Source: Elusimicrobiota bacterium
Lineage (GTDB): Bacteria > Elusimicrobiota > Elusimicrobia > Elusimicrobiales > Elusimicrobiaceae
Assembly (NCBI GenBank): GCA_023393825.1
Contig: JAEXBW010000095.1
Coordinates: 1 to 6,032 of the forward strand
Direction of reading: 5' to 3'
Length of the DNA stretch: 6,032 bases
How positions within the stretch are numbered: the first letter of the stretch is position 1; the number at the start of each line of letters is the position of its first letter. Below are positions 1 to 5,934 of this stretch, one piece after another. A program made the translations under genes and the position numbers. The notes beneath the pieces were generated by a model. The model was not told where the DNA came from. It saw only the letters and a program-made list of their open reading frames with translations, and did not search any database.

Positions 1-12
1 ACCAATAAAAAA

Positions 13-84
13 TGCCCAGTACAGGGATTGAACCTGTGACCTTTCCCATGTCAAGGGAACGCGCTACCGCTGCGCCAACTGGGC
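13..84 (-). tRNA. tRNA-Val (anticodon GAC)
   Basis: The minus strand folds into a full cloverleaf of 72 nt. The acceptor stem is GCCCAGT/ACTGGGC, the D-stem GCGC/GCGC with loop AGCGGTA, the anticodon stem TTCCC/GGGAA with loop TTGACAT, the variable loop has 5 nt, and the T-stem ACAGG/CCTGT carries loop TTCAATC. All stems pair perfectly. The anticodon is GAC (plus-strand positions 50-52), which reads the valine codons GUC and GUU. The discriminator base is A, and CCA is not encoded, so the 3' end must be added by a nucleotidyltransferase. A run of six T follows directly on the minus strand (plus positions 7-12) and may help transcription stop. Confidence 0.96.
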
Positions 85-130
85 TTTAAAACATTAAAAA
101 TTTGTACTCAAATTTACAACTTATATAAAT

Positions 131-160
131 ATTATACAAAAAATTAAAAGTATATATCCA
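131..160 (-). promoter_or_regulatory. possible promoter of the tRNA-Val gene
   Basis: Read on the minus strand, a perfect TATAAT hexamer (plus positions 131-136) lies about 47 nt upstream of the tRNA 5' end. A weak -35 match, TGGATA (plus positions 155-160), sits 18 nt further upstream, inside the last codons of the phosphoesterase-like gene. The region is very AT-rich, so a chance match is quite possible. The tRNA could instead be co-transcribed with the gene upstream. Confidence 0.3.
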
Positions 161-1322
161 AAGCGTCTATCCTTTTATTGTCCTGTGTATATACGCGCAG
201 GGATAATTTTCTGTCTACAATTTGTATGTGCGCAAAGTGCGGAACATTAAAATATTTCGCGCTCCAGTTATTGTCGTAAGAGGCTTGCTCAAAAAACTTT
301 CCGCCGCCGCCTATCGTTATATATGTGGGGCCTGCGCCAGCCGCCGCGCTTGCTACTATCGGCTTTGTCCTTTCGTATGCGCCTTGGCGGCCTTGTATAA
401 CCAAATTAACTTTTTGCGCGTCAAACAAAGGGCCTAAAACGCGGCTTAAGCGGTCCTCTGTTTCCCCGCTGGAGTAAACGGGGTGATGCATAACAACTAT
501 CTTCCATTTACCCATTTCCGCAGTGGCAAGTGTTTGCCTTAACCAAACATATTGCGCGGAATCTTTTGTAAGTTCCGGCGCGGCGGCTGCACCATAAAGA
601 TTATTTGTATCAATAAAAACTATTCTCGCGTTTGCGGTATCTATATAATAATAATTCGGCGTGCCTTTGCTCCACGGCATGGAGTGGATTTTCTTAAAAT
701 TATTATTTAAAAAGTTTAAGCCCGCTTTCCCTTTTCTCTCCGCGCCGTATTCGTCCTCACCAAGCGCTAAAAGTACGGGATTTGTCCTTAAAATTCTGCG
801 GTAGGGGCTAAAAAAGTCGCTGTCTTCCTGCTCGTTAAGCCCTGTGGCGGAAATATTGCCCGTATGCACAATAAAGTCCGATTCATAAGAAGACATAGCC
901 TGCGCCATTCTTGCCTTAATATCGTAATTATCTTTATCTTCGGGGTTGGCGGTATTGCCTATAACCAAAAAATTAACTATTTTGCGCTCTGGCGTAAAAA
1001 GTGTTTTAAAGGACCCTTCTATCGGGTTTTGTACGCCGTTGCCTGCATTATTTTCCACATATATTCTGTAACAAAATTGCGTGTTGGGTATAAGCCCGTG
1101 CAAGGCTAAAGTGTGATATTTTCTTTTAGGGGAAACAGCCATTATTTGCGAGCAGTTGCCCTCAGGCCCGTACTCAACCCAGCAAGGGGCGGGGGTATCT
1201 GTGGCCCAGCGCAATACTACGCTGGTTTGCTGCGGGTCTTCAATATAAGGCCCGCGCTCCACAATAGCTGCGTTTAAAGAGCAGGCGGCAAAAATTAAGG
1301 CTGCGGATAAAAAATTTTTCAT
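144..1322 (-). CDS. secreted purple acid phosphatase-like protein with degenerate metallophosphoesterase active site (probable pseudoenzyme)
   Basis: This 392-residue protein has an N-terminal signal peptide (about residues 1-19; cleavage after ..LNAA is likely, though F-A-A-C14 resembles a weak lipobox), so it is exported. Residues 22-108 look like the Fn3-like N-terminal domain of purple acid phosphatases (GPYI, then SVVLRWAT, then WVEYG). Residues 115-380 follow the calcineurin-like phosphoesterase layout, including the HHPVYSS segment (279-285) and AYER (315-318). The metal ligands are mostly gone. The usual GD is G-N at 122-123, the HTGD motif is HTGN (N156), GNHE is G-E-D-E (188-191), and GHxH is G-R-Q-G (311-314). 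Only H279 remains of the main metal ligands. The fold is therefore recognisable, but two-metal phosphatase catalysis is unlikely, and a binding or structural role is inferred. The reading frame is intact, so it is not simply decaying. No Shine-Dalgarno is seen before the ATG. It is transcribed away from the envelope operon, towards the tRNA. Confidence 0.85.
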   Translation of the reverse strand: MKNFLSAALIFAACSLNAAIVERGPYIEDPQQTSVVLRWATDTPAPCWVEYGPEGNCSQIMAVSPKRKYHTLALHGLIPNTQFCYRIYVENNAGNGVQNPIEGSFKTLFTPERKIVNFLVIGNTANPEDKDNYDIKARMAQAMSSYESDFIVHTGNISATGLNEQEDSDFFSPYRRILRTNPVLLALGEDEYGAERKGKAGLNFLNNNFKKIHSMPWSKGTPNYYYIDTANARIVFIDTNNLYGAAAAPELTKDSAQYVWLRQTLATAEMGKWKIVVMHHPVYSSGETEDRLSRVLGPLFDAQKVNLVIQGRQGAYERTKPIVASAAAGAGPTYITIGGGGKFFEQASYDNNWSAKYFNVPHFAHIQIVDRKLSLRVYTQDNKRIDALDIYF

Positions 1323-1432
1323 AAATTAATTCTACAAAATTTAGGCGAAAATACCGCGCGCCCGCATATAGCAAAGCGTGCGGCGGAAAATAAAATTTTC
1401 TATTTCTCTATTTTTTGCTATTCTTTTTATAT
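1323..1432. promoter_or_regulatory. divergent intergenic region with GC-rich patch and inverted repeats
   Basis: This is the only spacer between the minus-strand phosphoesterase-like gene and the plus-strand barrel operon, so the promoters of both should lie here. A GC-rich island (about 1354-1386) sits in otherwise AT-rich DNA. It holds CCGCA (1362-1366) facing TGCGG (1379-1383) across 12 nt. Next to it, GAAAAT (1386-1391) and ATTTTC (1395-1400) form a perfect 6-bp inverted repeat with a 3-nt loop. On the minus strand a TAGAAT -10-like hexamer (plus positions 1329-1334) lies just before the phosphoesterase-like ATG, but without a matching -35. The barrel gene has no better than a TATTCT hexamer (1419-1424). 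Promoter placement is uncertain. Confidence 0.35.
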
Positions 1433-2281
1433 ATGAAAAAACTTTTATTTTCCGCCGTTGTACTAACACTATCCTGCCTCTCTGCTTTTGCTTTTGAGGT
1501 TGCAGATAACCACACTTATAATTCTTCTTTTTGGAAGAATAATGTATCCGTGTCCGTGCGTCCCGTTTATGCGCTTACTTTCGGTGCGGAATTTGATATA
1601 GCCGAACACAAAAATTTTGATAATCATATTTACGCCGTCCGCCTGCCCGTAAGCTTGCGCAGCAATGAATACGGCGTTATAGTTAAGCCTTTTTGGTACC
1701 CCGATAATGCCAACGGCGCAAAAGCCGCAGGCGGTAAAATTATGTTTGTAGCCGGCGTTAACAGGGACGAGATTTCCCAAATGTCCTCCCAAGCTTTTGT
1801 GGGGGCGGGTTTTGCGGCCCAAAAGGCTGATTTGCTTAAAAACGGTACCGTTGAGCAAAATAAAGATTTTTACCAGCTTGCCTACGAAATCGGCGCTACA
1901 TATAACTTTTTTAATCAATACAGTTTTGATATCAGCGGCAATGCCTATCAATATCTTTCGGGTATAGAAGGCGTGGATAGCTATGGCGGCGTTATGAACC
2001 AGCAGGAACTTGCCGACCTTGGCACGTTGGACTATGTGCTTGCCCTGCCCAAGGGTTCTGCGGGCTTAAAAATAAAATGGTTTTCCTCTATTAATAATTC
2101 CGAAAATTATATATCCTATAAATACATTGATTTCTTCACACAAGATGCTGTTCACTCTTTAATGTTAGGGTCTAATTTACGCGTCAGCGAAAATGTATAC
2201 TTTAACATCGCTTATAATCATTTGTTCGAGCAAGGCTCCGACAAAGATATATACGGCGGCGGGATTATGCTAAGATTTTAG
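1433..2281 (+). CDS. outer-membrane beta-barrel protein of unknown function
   Basis: I chose the ATG at 1433 (282 residues) because it starts a clean signal peptide, MKKLLFSAVV.. ending SAFA (residues 1-20). A TTG at 1415 would add six hydrophobic residues with no ribosome site. The mature protein is rich in aromatic residues and in short alternating polar/hydrophobic stretches (for example VSVSVRPVYALTFGAEF at 38-54, FYQLAYEIGATYNFF at 146-160, VYFNIAYNHLF at 255-265) and ends in Gly-Gly-Gly-Ile-Met-Leu-Arg-Phe. A C-terminal Phe on an amphipathic strand is the usual signal for insertion by the BAM complex. These traits support an outer-membrane barrel, but I do not recognise a family or substrate. 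No Shine-Dalgarno is visible upstream. It is probably the first gene of a four-gene unit, because the kinase gene follows after only 13 nt. Confidence 0.75.
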   Translation: MKKLLFSAVVLTLSCLSAFAFEVADNHTYNSSFWKNNVSVSVRPVYALTFGAEFDIAEHKNFDNHIYAVRLPVSLRSNEYGVIVKPFWYPDNANGAKAAGGKIMFVAGVNRDEISQMSSQAFVGAGFAAQKADLLKNGTVEQNKDFYQLAYEIGATYNFFNQYSFDISGNAYQYLSGIEGVDSYGGVMNQQELADLGTLDYVLALPKGSAGLKIKWFSSINNSENYISYKYIDFFTQDAVHSLMLGSNLRVSENVYFNIAYNHLFEQGSDKDIYGGGIMLRF

Positions 2282-2283
2282 TT

Positions 2284-2289
2284 AAGGGG
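2284..2289 (+). promoter_or_regulatory. ribosome binding site of the histidine kinase gene
   Basis: AAGGGG lies 5 nt before the ATG at 2295. It decides between two nearby ATGs: the one at 2291 is in another frame and too close to the site. Confidence 0.6.
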
Positions 2290-2294
2290 TATGT

Positions 2295-3059
2295 ATGCAG
2301 GAAGATAAAGAGAAAGACGCAAAAGTTCAAAAGGACCCTGCTTCAAGGGTGCTGTCTTTGGTGTCGCATAAACTTAAAACGCCGCTATCCATTATAAACG
2401 GATATACAGAGGCTATCCTTTCGCAGTCCAAACCGGATGAAATGTCCTCCTTCACCCAAAAAGCTTTGCAGGATATAAATAAACAAGGGGAAAAACTTGC
2501 CCTGCTTGTAGATAAGCTTGTACGCTTTTCCAGCGTCAGCAGTCTTACCGCTGCCGATACAAAAAAAGATTCAATATCCGTCCGCCCGCTTTTTAGCGCG
2601 GTGTCTGCCAAATGCGTGATGAGAGATGACTCCTTAAATATTATGTCCTCAGACGACACAATACGCCGTCGCGGCCCTGCCATAGAAATTAAATGCGAAC
2701 CTGAAGTAAAAATCTTTGCCGATAACGCTCTGGTTGCAATAGCTGTTGAAGAACTTTTGGACAATGCCATAAAGTTTAATAATAATGTGGTCAAAAAAAT
2801 AAGAATGTTTTACTATGAAGAAAACGGTAAAGACGTTCTTGCCGTGGCAGATAACGGCGTCGGCATTAAAGAAGAAGACATTAATAAAATATTTGAAAAA
2901 TTCTATCAGGTTGACGATTTTTTTACGGGGCAGATAGAGGGCTGGGGTTTGGGCCTTGCTTTGGTTAAAAGAATTATGAACCTTCATAACGGTACTATTT
3001 CCGTGCGTTCGCAGCACGGCATAGGCACTATAATATCGTTGAGATTTCCCAAAAAATGA
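2295..3059 (+). CDS. soluble sensorless histidine kinase (HisKA + HATPase_c)
   Basis: This 254-residue protein is little more than the catalytic core of a two-component histidine kinase. The HisKA dimerisation helices span about 16-84, with the phospho-acceptor H25 in S-H-K-L-K-T-P-L. The ATP-binding domain spans about 135-252, with an intact N-box (ELLDNAIKF, 153-161, N157), G1 box (DNGVG, 186-190), F-box (FEKFY, 200-204) and G2 box (GWGLGLAL, 216-223). Only about 16 charged residues precede HisKA, so there is no sensor domain, signal peptide or membrane helix, and it should be cytosolic. Signals must come from a partner. The residue after the phospho-His is Lys, where families usually have Asp or Glu, which may alter phosphotransfer. 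No response regulator is present in the window. Its stop overlaps the next start in ATGA (3056-3059), which implies translational coupling to the helical protein gene that follows. Confidence 0.92.
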   Translation: MQEDKEKDAKVQKDPASRVLSLVSHKLKTPLSIINGYTEAILSQSKPDEMSSFTQKALQDINKQGEKLALLVDKLVRFSSVSSLTAADTKKDSISVRPLFSAVSAKCVMRDDSLNIMSSDDTIRRRGPAIEIKCEPEVKIFADNALVAIAVEELLDNAIKFNNNVVKKIRMFYYEENGKDVLAVADNGVGIKEEDINKIFEKFYQVDDFFTGQIEGWGLGLALVKRIMNLHNGTISVRSQHGIGTIISLRFPKK

Positions 3060-3556
3060 CGCAAGATATGGAACAGCAATTACAGCAGATGTTGAGCGAA
3101 GTTGAAAACTCTAAAGATAAGCTTAGGCTTATCAACAATAATTTGCGCCTTTTTTACGACAGGCTGGAAGTGATAGCAAAGCAGCACAAAAGACGCCAGC
3201 CCGTAACAGACGCTTCCTTTCAAGAGGAATTCCGCGCCGCCGTTGCAGAGCTTAAAACCTTAAGCGACGCCAGTCAGGATTTTTGGCACGAAACCCGCAA
3301 AATGTATAACAGCAGCGACAAGGCAAAACTTATCGGGGATAACCGCATTTTGGTTAAACAAATAAGCATAGCCGCACTTGCCTTTACCCGCCAGACCGAC
3401 GAGCTTTTTACCATATTCAAAAACCTCCAAACATTAGGCAAAGATGTTCCTTTAAGGCTAAACTGGTTTATATTGGAATATTGTTGCGAAGATTTATTTA
3501 AGATAACAAACCGCATTTTATTTATGACGCGCGATATGGAGAAGCATTATGAATGA
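3056..3556 (+). CDS. hypothetical helical protein, possible kinase partner
   Basis: I do not recognise this 166-residue protein. It has no signal peptide and no membrane segment, and composition and heptad-like spacing suggest it is almost wholly alpha-helical. A charged, Gln-rich probable coiled coil covers about 4-45 (MEQQLQQMLSEVENSKDKLR..), followed by a basic turn (KRRQP, 45-49) and further amphipathic helices at about 55-84, 98-125 and 132-162, with a Cys-Cys pair at 143-144. The start overlaps the kinase stop by 4 nt and has no Shine-Dalgarno, so it is probably translated by coupling. A second ATG at 3068 is possible. Its end overlaps the permease gene by 8 nt. The tight packing suggests that it works with the sensorless kinase as an adaptor, regulator or phosphotransfer partner. 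That role is inferred from position only, and no HPt motif is evident. Confidence 0.8.
   Translation: MTQDMEQQLQQMLSEVENSKDKLRLINNNLRLFYDRLEVIAKQHKRRQPVTDASFQEEFRAAVAELKTLSDASQDFWHETRKMYNSSDKAKLIGDNRILVKQISIAALAFTRQTDELFTIFKNLQTLGKDVPLRLNWFILEYCCEDLFKITNRILFMTRDMEKHYE
3538..3544 (+). promoter_or_regulatory. ribosome binding site of the AI-2E family permease gene
   Basis: GGAGAAG lies inside the 3' end of the upstream helical-protein gene, with its GGAG core 7 nt before the ATG at 3549. It supports that start despite the 8-nt gene overlap. Confidence 0.6.
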
Positions 3557-4622
3557 AGCCCCCACCCCTAAGGAAGTTTTATCCGCCGTCGTCAATAAAG
3601 GCGGCAGCGTTGATATATACGGCAAAATCAATACGCTCTGCCTTATTGTCATAGCGTCCGTAAGTATAACTTTAGCGCTTATTTACACAAAAACAATTCT
3701 TATCCCGCTTGTTATATCAACCTTTGTTTACACCATGATAACGCCTGTAATAAGGTATATAAAGTTCAAGTTCCGCCTGCCCAAATGGTTGGCTATAATA
3801 ATAGCCGCCGCGCTGGTGTTAACGCCGCTTGTTCTTATGACGGTATATTTATTTTACTCCGCCGCGCATTTTGTAAAGTTGGCGGTTACTTATCAGGAAA
3901 GATTGCAGGAAATTTATCAACTTTTTGTTGCCTCCGCGGGTAAATATCACATTCCCCTGCCCGAGGAATTTGCAGAGCTTACCAGCTTTCAACAGCTTGC
4001 CAGCGGCCCGTATGTAACTAATATTGTAAAAGGTTTCGGCGGCGCGGCTTTGCATATATTCTCTTATTTTATGCTTGTTATAGTTTTTGTTTTCTTTTTG
4101 CTTGTCGGCAGCGGCAGCACAAAAATAACAAATACGGTAATTAAAGAAATACAAAATAAAATTTCCGCCTATCTTTATATACACATAGTAATATCTTTGC
4201 TTACGGGTTTTTGCGTAGGCGTTGTTTTGCTTTCTACTGGGCTGGAACTGGCAATTACTTTTGCCGTGCTTACCGTAATACTTAATTTTATACCTAATGT
4301 CGGCTCGGTAATTGCCGTAATGCTGCCATTGCCGATAGCTTTTATACAATTCGGCCCCAGCGCGCAGTTTTTTGTTATTCTTGCTTTACCTGCAATCATA
4401 CAGTTTACCTTGGGCAGCATACTTGAACCTAAAATGCTGGGCAATGGTATGGATTTGCACCCCGTGGCTGTTATCGGTTCGCTGGTATTTTGGGCTTTGG
4501 TGTGGGGCATCCCCGGCGCATTTTTGGCCGTTCCCATAACGGCGGCTATCCGCATAATATTAAGCAAGCTTGAACCTACCCGTCCGTTTGCGGAAATTCT
4601 CGCAGGCAGGCTGCCCAGATAG
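3549..4622 (+). CDS. AI-2E family transporter (PF01594 permease)
   Basis: This 357-residue inner-membrane protein matches the AI-2E (PerM/YdiK/TqsA-like) family in length and motifs. A short cytosolic N-terminus (1-26) leads into hydrophobic segments at about 28-46, 50-65 and 80-104. A soluble-looking amphipathic region follows at about 105-160, then more membrane segments at about 167-188, 208-229, 232-247, 252-268, 272-291 and 306-335. Diagnostic motifs are NFIPNVGS (246-253), EPKMLG (293-298), the LHPV segment (303-306) and WGIPG (319-323). Members of this family have been linked to autoinducer-2 export or cation/proton exchange, and the substrate cannot be read from sequence. The gene is the last of the tightly packed group that begins with the barrel gene, so it may be controlled by, or report to, the kinase. 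It is followed by a promoter for pal. Confidence 0.93.
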   Translation: MNEAPTPKEVLSAVVNKGGSVDIYGKINTLCLIVIASVSITLALIYTKTILIPLVISTFVYTMITPVIRYIKFKFRLPKWLAIIIAAALVLTPLVLMTVYLFYSAAHFVKLAVTYQERLQEIYQLFVASAGKYHIPLPEEFAELTSFQQLASGPYVTNIVKGFGGAALHIFSYFMLVIVFVFFLLVGSGSTKITNTVIKEIQNKISAYLYIHIVISLLTGFCVGVVLLSTGLELAITFAVLTVILNFIPNVGSVIAVMLPLPIAFIQFGPSAQFFVILALPAIIQFTLGSILEPKMLGNGMDLHPVAVIGSLVFWALVWGIPGAFLAVPITAAIRIILSKLEPTRPFAEILAGRLPR

Positions 4623-4645
4623 CTTTTTATAAGCGGTTTTTGATT
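4622..4645 (+). terminator. weak terminator-like hairpin after the permease gene
   Basis: GCTT-TTTAT-AAGC (4622-4634) can form only a 4-bp stem, followed by GG and a run of five T (4637-4641). It lies directly after the permease stop. The stem is short, so this is at best a leaky terminator, and read-through into pal is possible. Confidence 0.2.
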
Positions 4646-4674
4646 TGACTGTAAGGCCAAAATTCTTGTATCAT
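4645..4674 (+). promoter_or_regulatory. sigma70-like promoter of pal-cpoB
   Basis: TTGACT (4645-4650) and TATCAT (4669-4674) each match the -35 and -10 consensus at five of six positions and are 18 nt apart. Transcription would begin near 4681, giving a leader of about 20 nt before the pal ATG. That leader holds the AGGAG ribosome site (4691-4695, 6 nt from the ATG). This is the best promoter in the window, and it implies that pal and the genes after it can be expressed independently of the kinase-permease group. Confidence 0.6.
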
Positions 4675-4701
4675 TTATGTAACTGAAATCAGGAGAACCA
4701 A

Positions 4702-5223
4702 ATGAAGAATATAGTTAAGTTCGCACTCGTTTTTGCTTTAGCCGCAGGCCTTACCGCGTGCAGCAAAAACGTCAAAAAAGCACCTGCCGCAGATAACACC
4801 GCAGCAGTAACGGACGTGGCAGAAGTTTCCGCCGATGACTCCGTAAATATGCAGGATGACGATGCTTACGGCGTAAGCTTAGTTTCCGACGGATCCTCTT
4901 TAGAACCCGTATACTTTGCTTTAAACGAATACACCCTCTCCAAAGACGCTATTGCCACGGTAGAAAAGAATGCCGAAACCATTAAAGTTAAAGGCGTTAC
5001 AAAAATCACCGTTGAAGGCAACTGCGACGACAGAGGCACAATCTCTTACAACATTGCCCTTGGCGACAAGAGAGCAAAAGAAGTAAAAGATTATTACGTT
5101 AAGCTCGGCATTTCCGCCGATGCCATATCCACCGTATCTTACGGCGAAGAAAAGCCTTCATGCACCGACCAAACGGAAGACTGCTGGGCTAAAAACCGCC
5201 GCTCTGACACAGTGTTAAAGTAA
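4702..5223 (+). CDS. pal: peptidoglycan-associated lipoprotein Pal
   Basis: This 173-residue outer-membrane lipoprotein is the peptidoglycan anchor of the Tol-Pal complex. A lipoprotein signal peptide ends in L-T-A-C20. Ser at +2 does not give an inner-membrane retention signal by the E. coli rule. An Ala/Asp-rich linker (21-66) precedes the OmpA-like domain (about 68-173), with VYFALNEYTLS (70-80), VEGNCDDRGT (104-113), YNIALGDKRAKEVKDYY (116-132), VSYGEEKP (145-152) and NRRSD (165-169). D109 and R124 align with the OmpA residues that grip diaminopimelate in the peptidoglycan peptide, so binding is probably intact. C154 and C161 flank a short insert seen in some non-enterobacterial Pal proteins and could form a disulfide. 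Good promoter and Shine-Dalgarno signals precede it. The cpoB-like gene follows after 20 nt. Confidence 0.95.
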   Translation: MKNIVKFALVFALAAGLTACSKNVKKAPAADNTAAVTDVAEVSADDSVNMQDDDAYGVSLVSDGSSLEPVYFALNEYTLSKDAIATVEKNAETIKVKGVTKITVEGNCDDRGTISYNIALGDKRAKEVKDYYVKLGISADAISTVSYGEEKPSCTDQTEDCWAKNRRSDTVLK

Positions 5224-5230
5224 TTTAAAA

Positions 5231-5239
5231 GGGAGGGAG
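5231..5239 (+). promoter_or_regulatory. strong ribosome binding site of the cpoB-like gene
   Basis: GGGAGGGAG ends 4 nt before the ATG at 5244, and its GGGAGG core is 7 nt away. It is the strongest Shine-Dalgarno in the window and fixes this start. Confidence 0.65.
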
Positions 5240-5243
5240 TCTT

Positions 5244-5930
5244 ATGAAAAATTTAAAAAGAACGCTTTTTATTTTTACGGGATTAAGCTCCCTCCTTTTC
5301 CTTACGGGCTGTTTTGCCACGCAGGACGATGTAAGCGTATTAAAAACGCAGGTATCCGCTCTTAACAAAACCTTGCAGGAAATGCAGCGCAACCAAGCCG
5401 CCTCCAGCCAACAGATGGAAAACTTGGGCGAAAAACTTACCCAGTCTTCCGAGAACCTTAAAGATTTTGATTTTAAACTTGACGCTCTTTCCGCCAAACT
5501 GGATAATATAACCAGCATGGTAACCGCCGCCGCGCAAAAGCAGACGGAATATAAAATGCTGCCAGGCGATATATTTGAAGAAGCGCAAACACAATTTGAA
5601 GCAGGCCAGTTTGACCTTGCCGTCAAAGGCTTTAACCTTTACTTAAAGTCCGCGCCAGAAGGCCAATACGCGCAAGACACATACCTTATGCTGGGCGAAA
5701 GCTATTTCAACCAGAAAGATTATCAAAGGGCGGCTGTTTCCGCCGCCACTTTACTTGACAAATACCCCGGCAGCAAACAAACCGCCGCGGCGCGCGTGCT
5801 TTACGCCAAAAGCATACTTCCGTTAAATAAAAAGGAAGAGGCTAAAACCTATTTAAAATCCGTCGTACAGGATTTTAAAGATACACCGCAGGCGGAGCAG
5901 GCAAAGAAACTTCTTGAAGGAATAAAATAA
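5244..5930 (+). CDS. cpoB: Tol-Pal system protein CpoB/YbgF, lipoprotein form
   Basis: The product has 228 residues. CpoB links the Tol-Pal machine to septal peptidoglycan synthesis in the periplasm. The signal peptide ends in L-T-G-C23, a clear lipobox, so this version should be membrane-anchored, whereas E. coli CpoB is a soluble periplasmic protein. A predicted coiled coil (about 28-95, rich in Leu, Gln, Lys and Glu) corresponds to the N-terminal trimerisation region. The C-terminal part (about 107-228) has three TPR-like repeats: FEEAQTQFEAGQFDLAVKGF (111-130), then TYLMLGESYFNQKDYQRAA (146-164), then VLYAKSILPLNKKEEAKTYL (185-204), each followed by the family's characteristic P-x-(S/G)/(Q) stretch. 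The length is near the family norm. It lies 20 nt after pal and 4 nt before the next gene, so all three are likely co-transcribed. The main alternative is a related coiled-coil/TPR lipoprotein such as a BamD-like protein, but the pal neighbourhood favours CpoB. Confidence 0.88.
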   Translation: MKNLKRTLFIFTGLSSLLFLTGCFATQDDVSVLKTQVSALNKTLQEMQRNQAASSQQMENLGEKLTQSSENLKDFDFKLDALSAKLDNITSMVTAAAQKQTEYKMLPGDIFEEAQTQFEAGQFDLAVKGFNLYLKSAPEGQYAQDTYLMLGESYFNQKDYQRAAVSAATLLDKYPGSKQTAAARVLYAKSILPLNKKEEAKTYLKSVVQDFKDTPQAEQAKKLLEGIK

Positions 5931-5934
5931 CAAA

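Noticed and set aside
222..437. Short plus-strand open frame opposite the phosphoesterase-like gene (also one at 864-1109)
   Set aside because: Both lie wholly antisense to a gene with clear domain structure. They have no ribosome site, and their products are Cys/Arg-rich or low in sense, as expected for shadow frames.
144..1322. Calling the phosphoesterase-like gene an active acid phosphatase or a pseudogene
   Set aside because: Loss of the Asp, Asn/His and HxH metal ligands argues against activity, while a full-length uninterrupted frame with a signal peptide argues against a broken gene. Pseudoenzyme is the better description.
1266..1322. Lipobox at F-A-A-C14 in the phosphoesterase-like protein
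   Set aside because: Position -3 is Phe rather than the usual Leu, the hydrophobic stretch before it is short, and a standard signal peptidase I site (N-A-A) follows a few residues later. It is possible but weaker than the lipoboxes of Pal and CpoB.
1415..1432. TTG start at 1415 adding six residues to the barrel protein
   Set aside because: It would put Leu-Phe-Phe-Leu-Tyr before the Met-Lys-Lys of a normal signal peptide and has no Shine-Dalgarno. The ATG at 1433 is far more natural.
4175..4660. 161-codon minus-strand open frame opposite the permease gene
   Set aside because: It is fully antisense to a well-supported AI-2E family gene over most of its length and shows no domain, signal or ribosome site. 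The other minus-strand frames at 1469-1951, 2327-2794, 2649-3017, 3274-3516, 3849-4349, 5225-5626 and 5340-5594 were set aside for the same reason.
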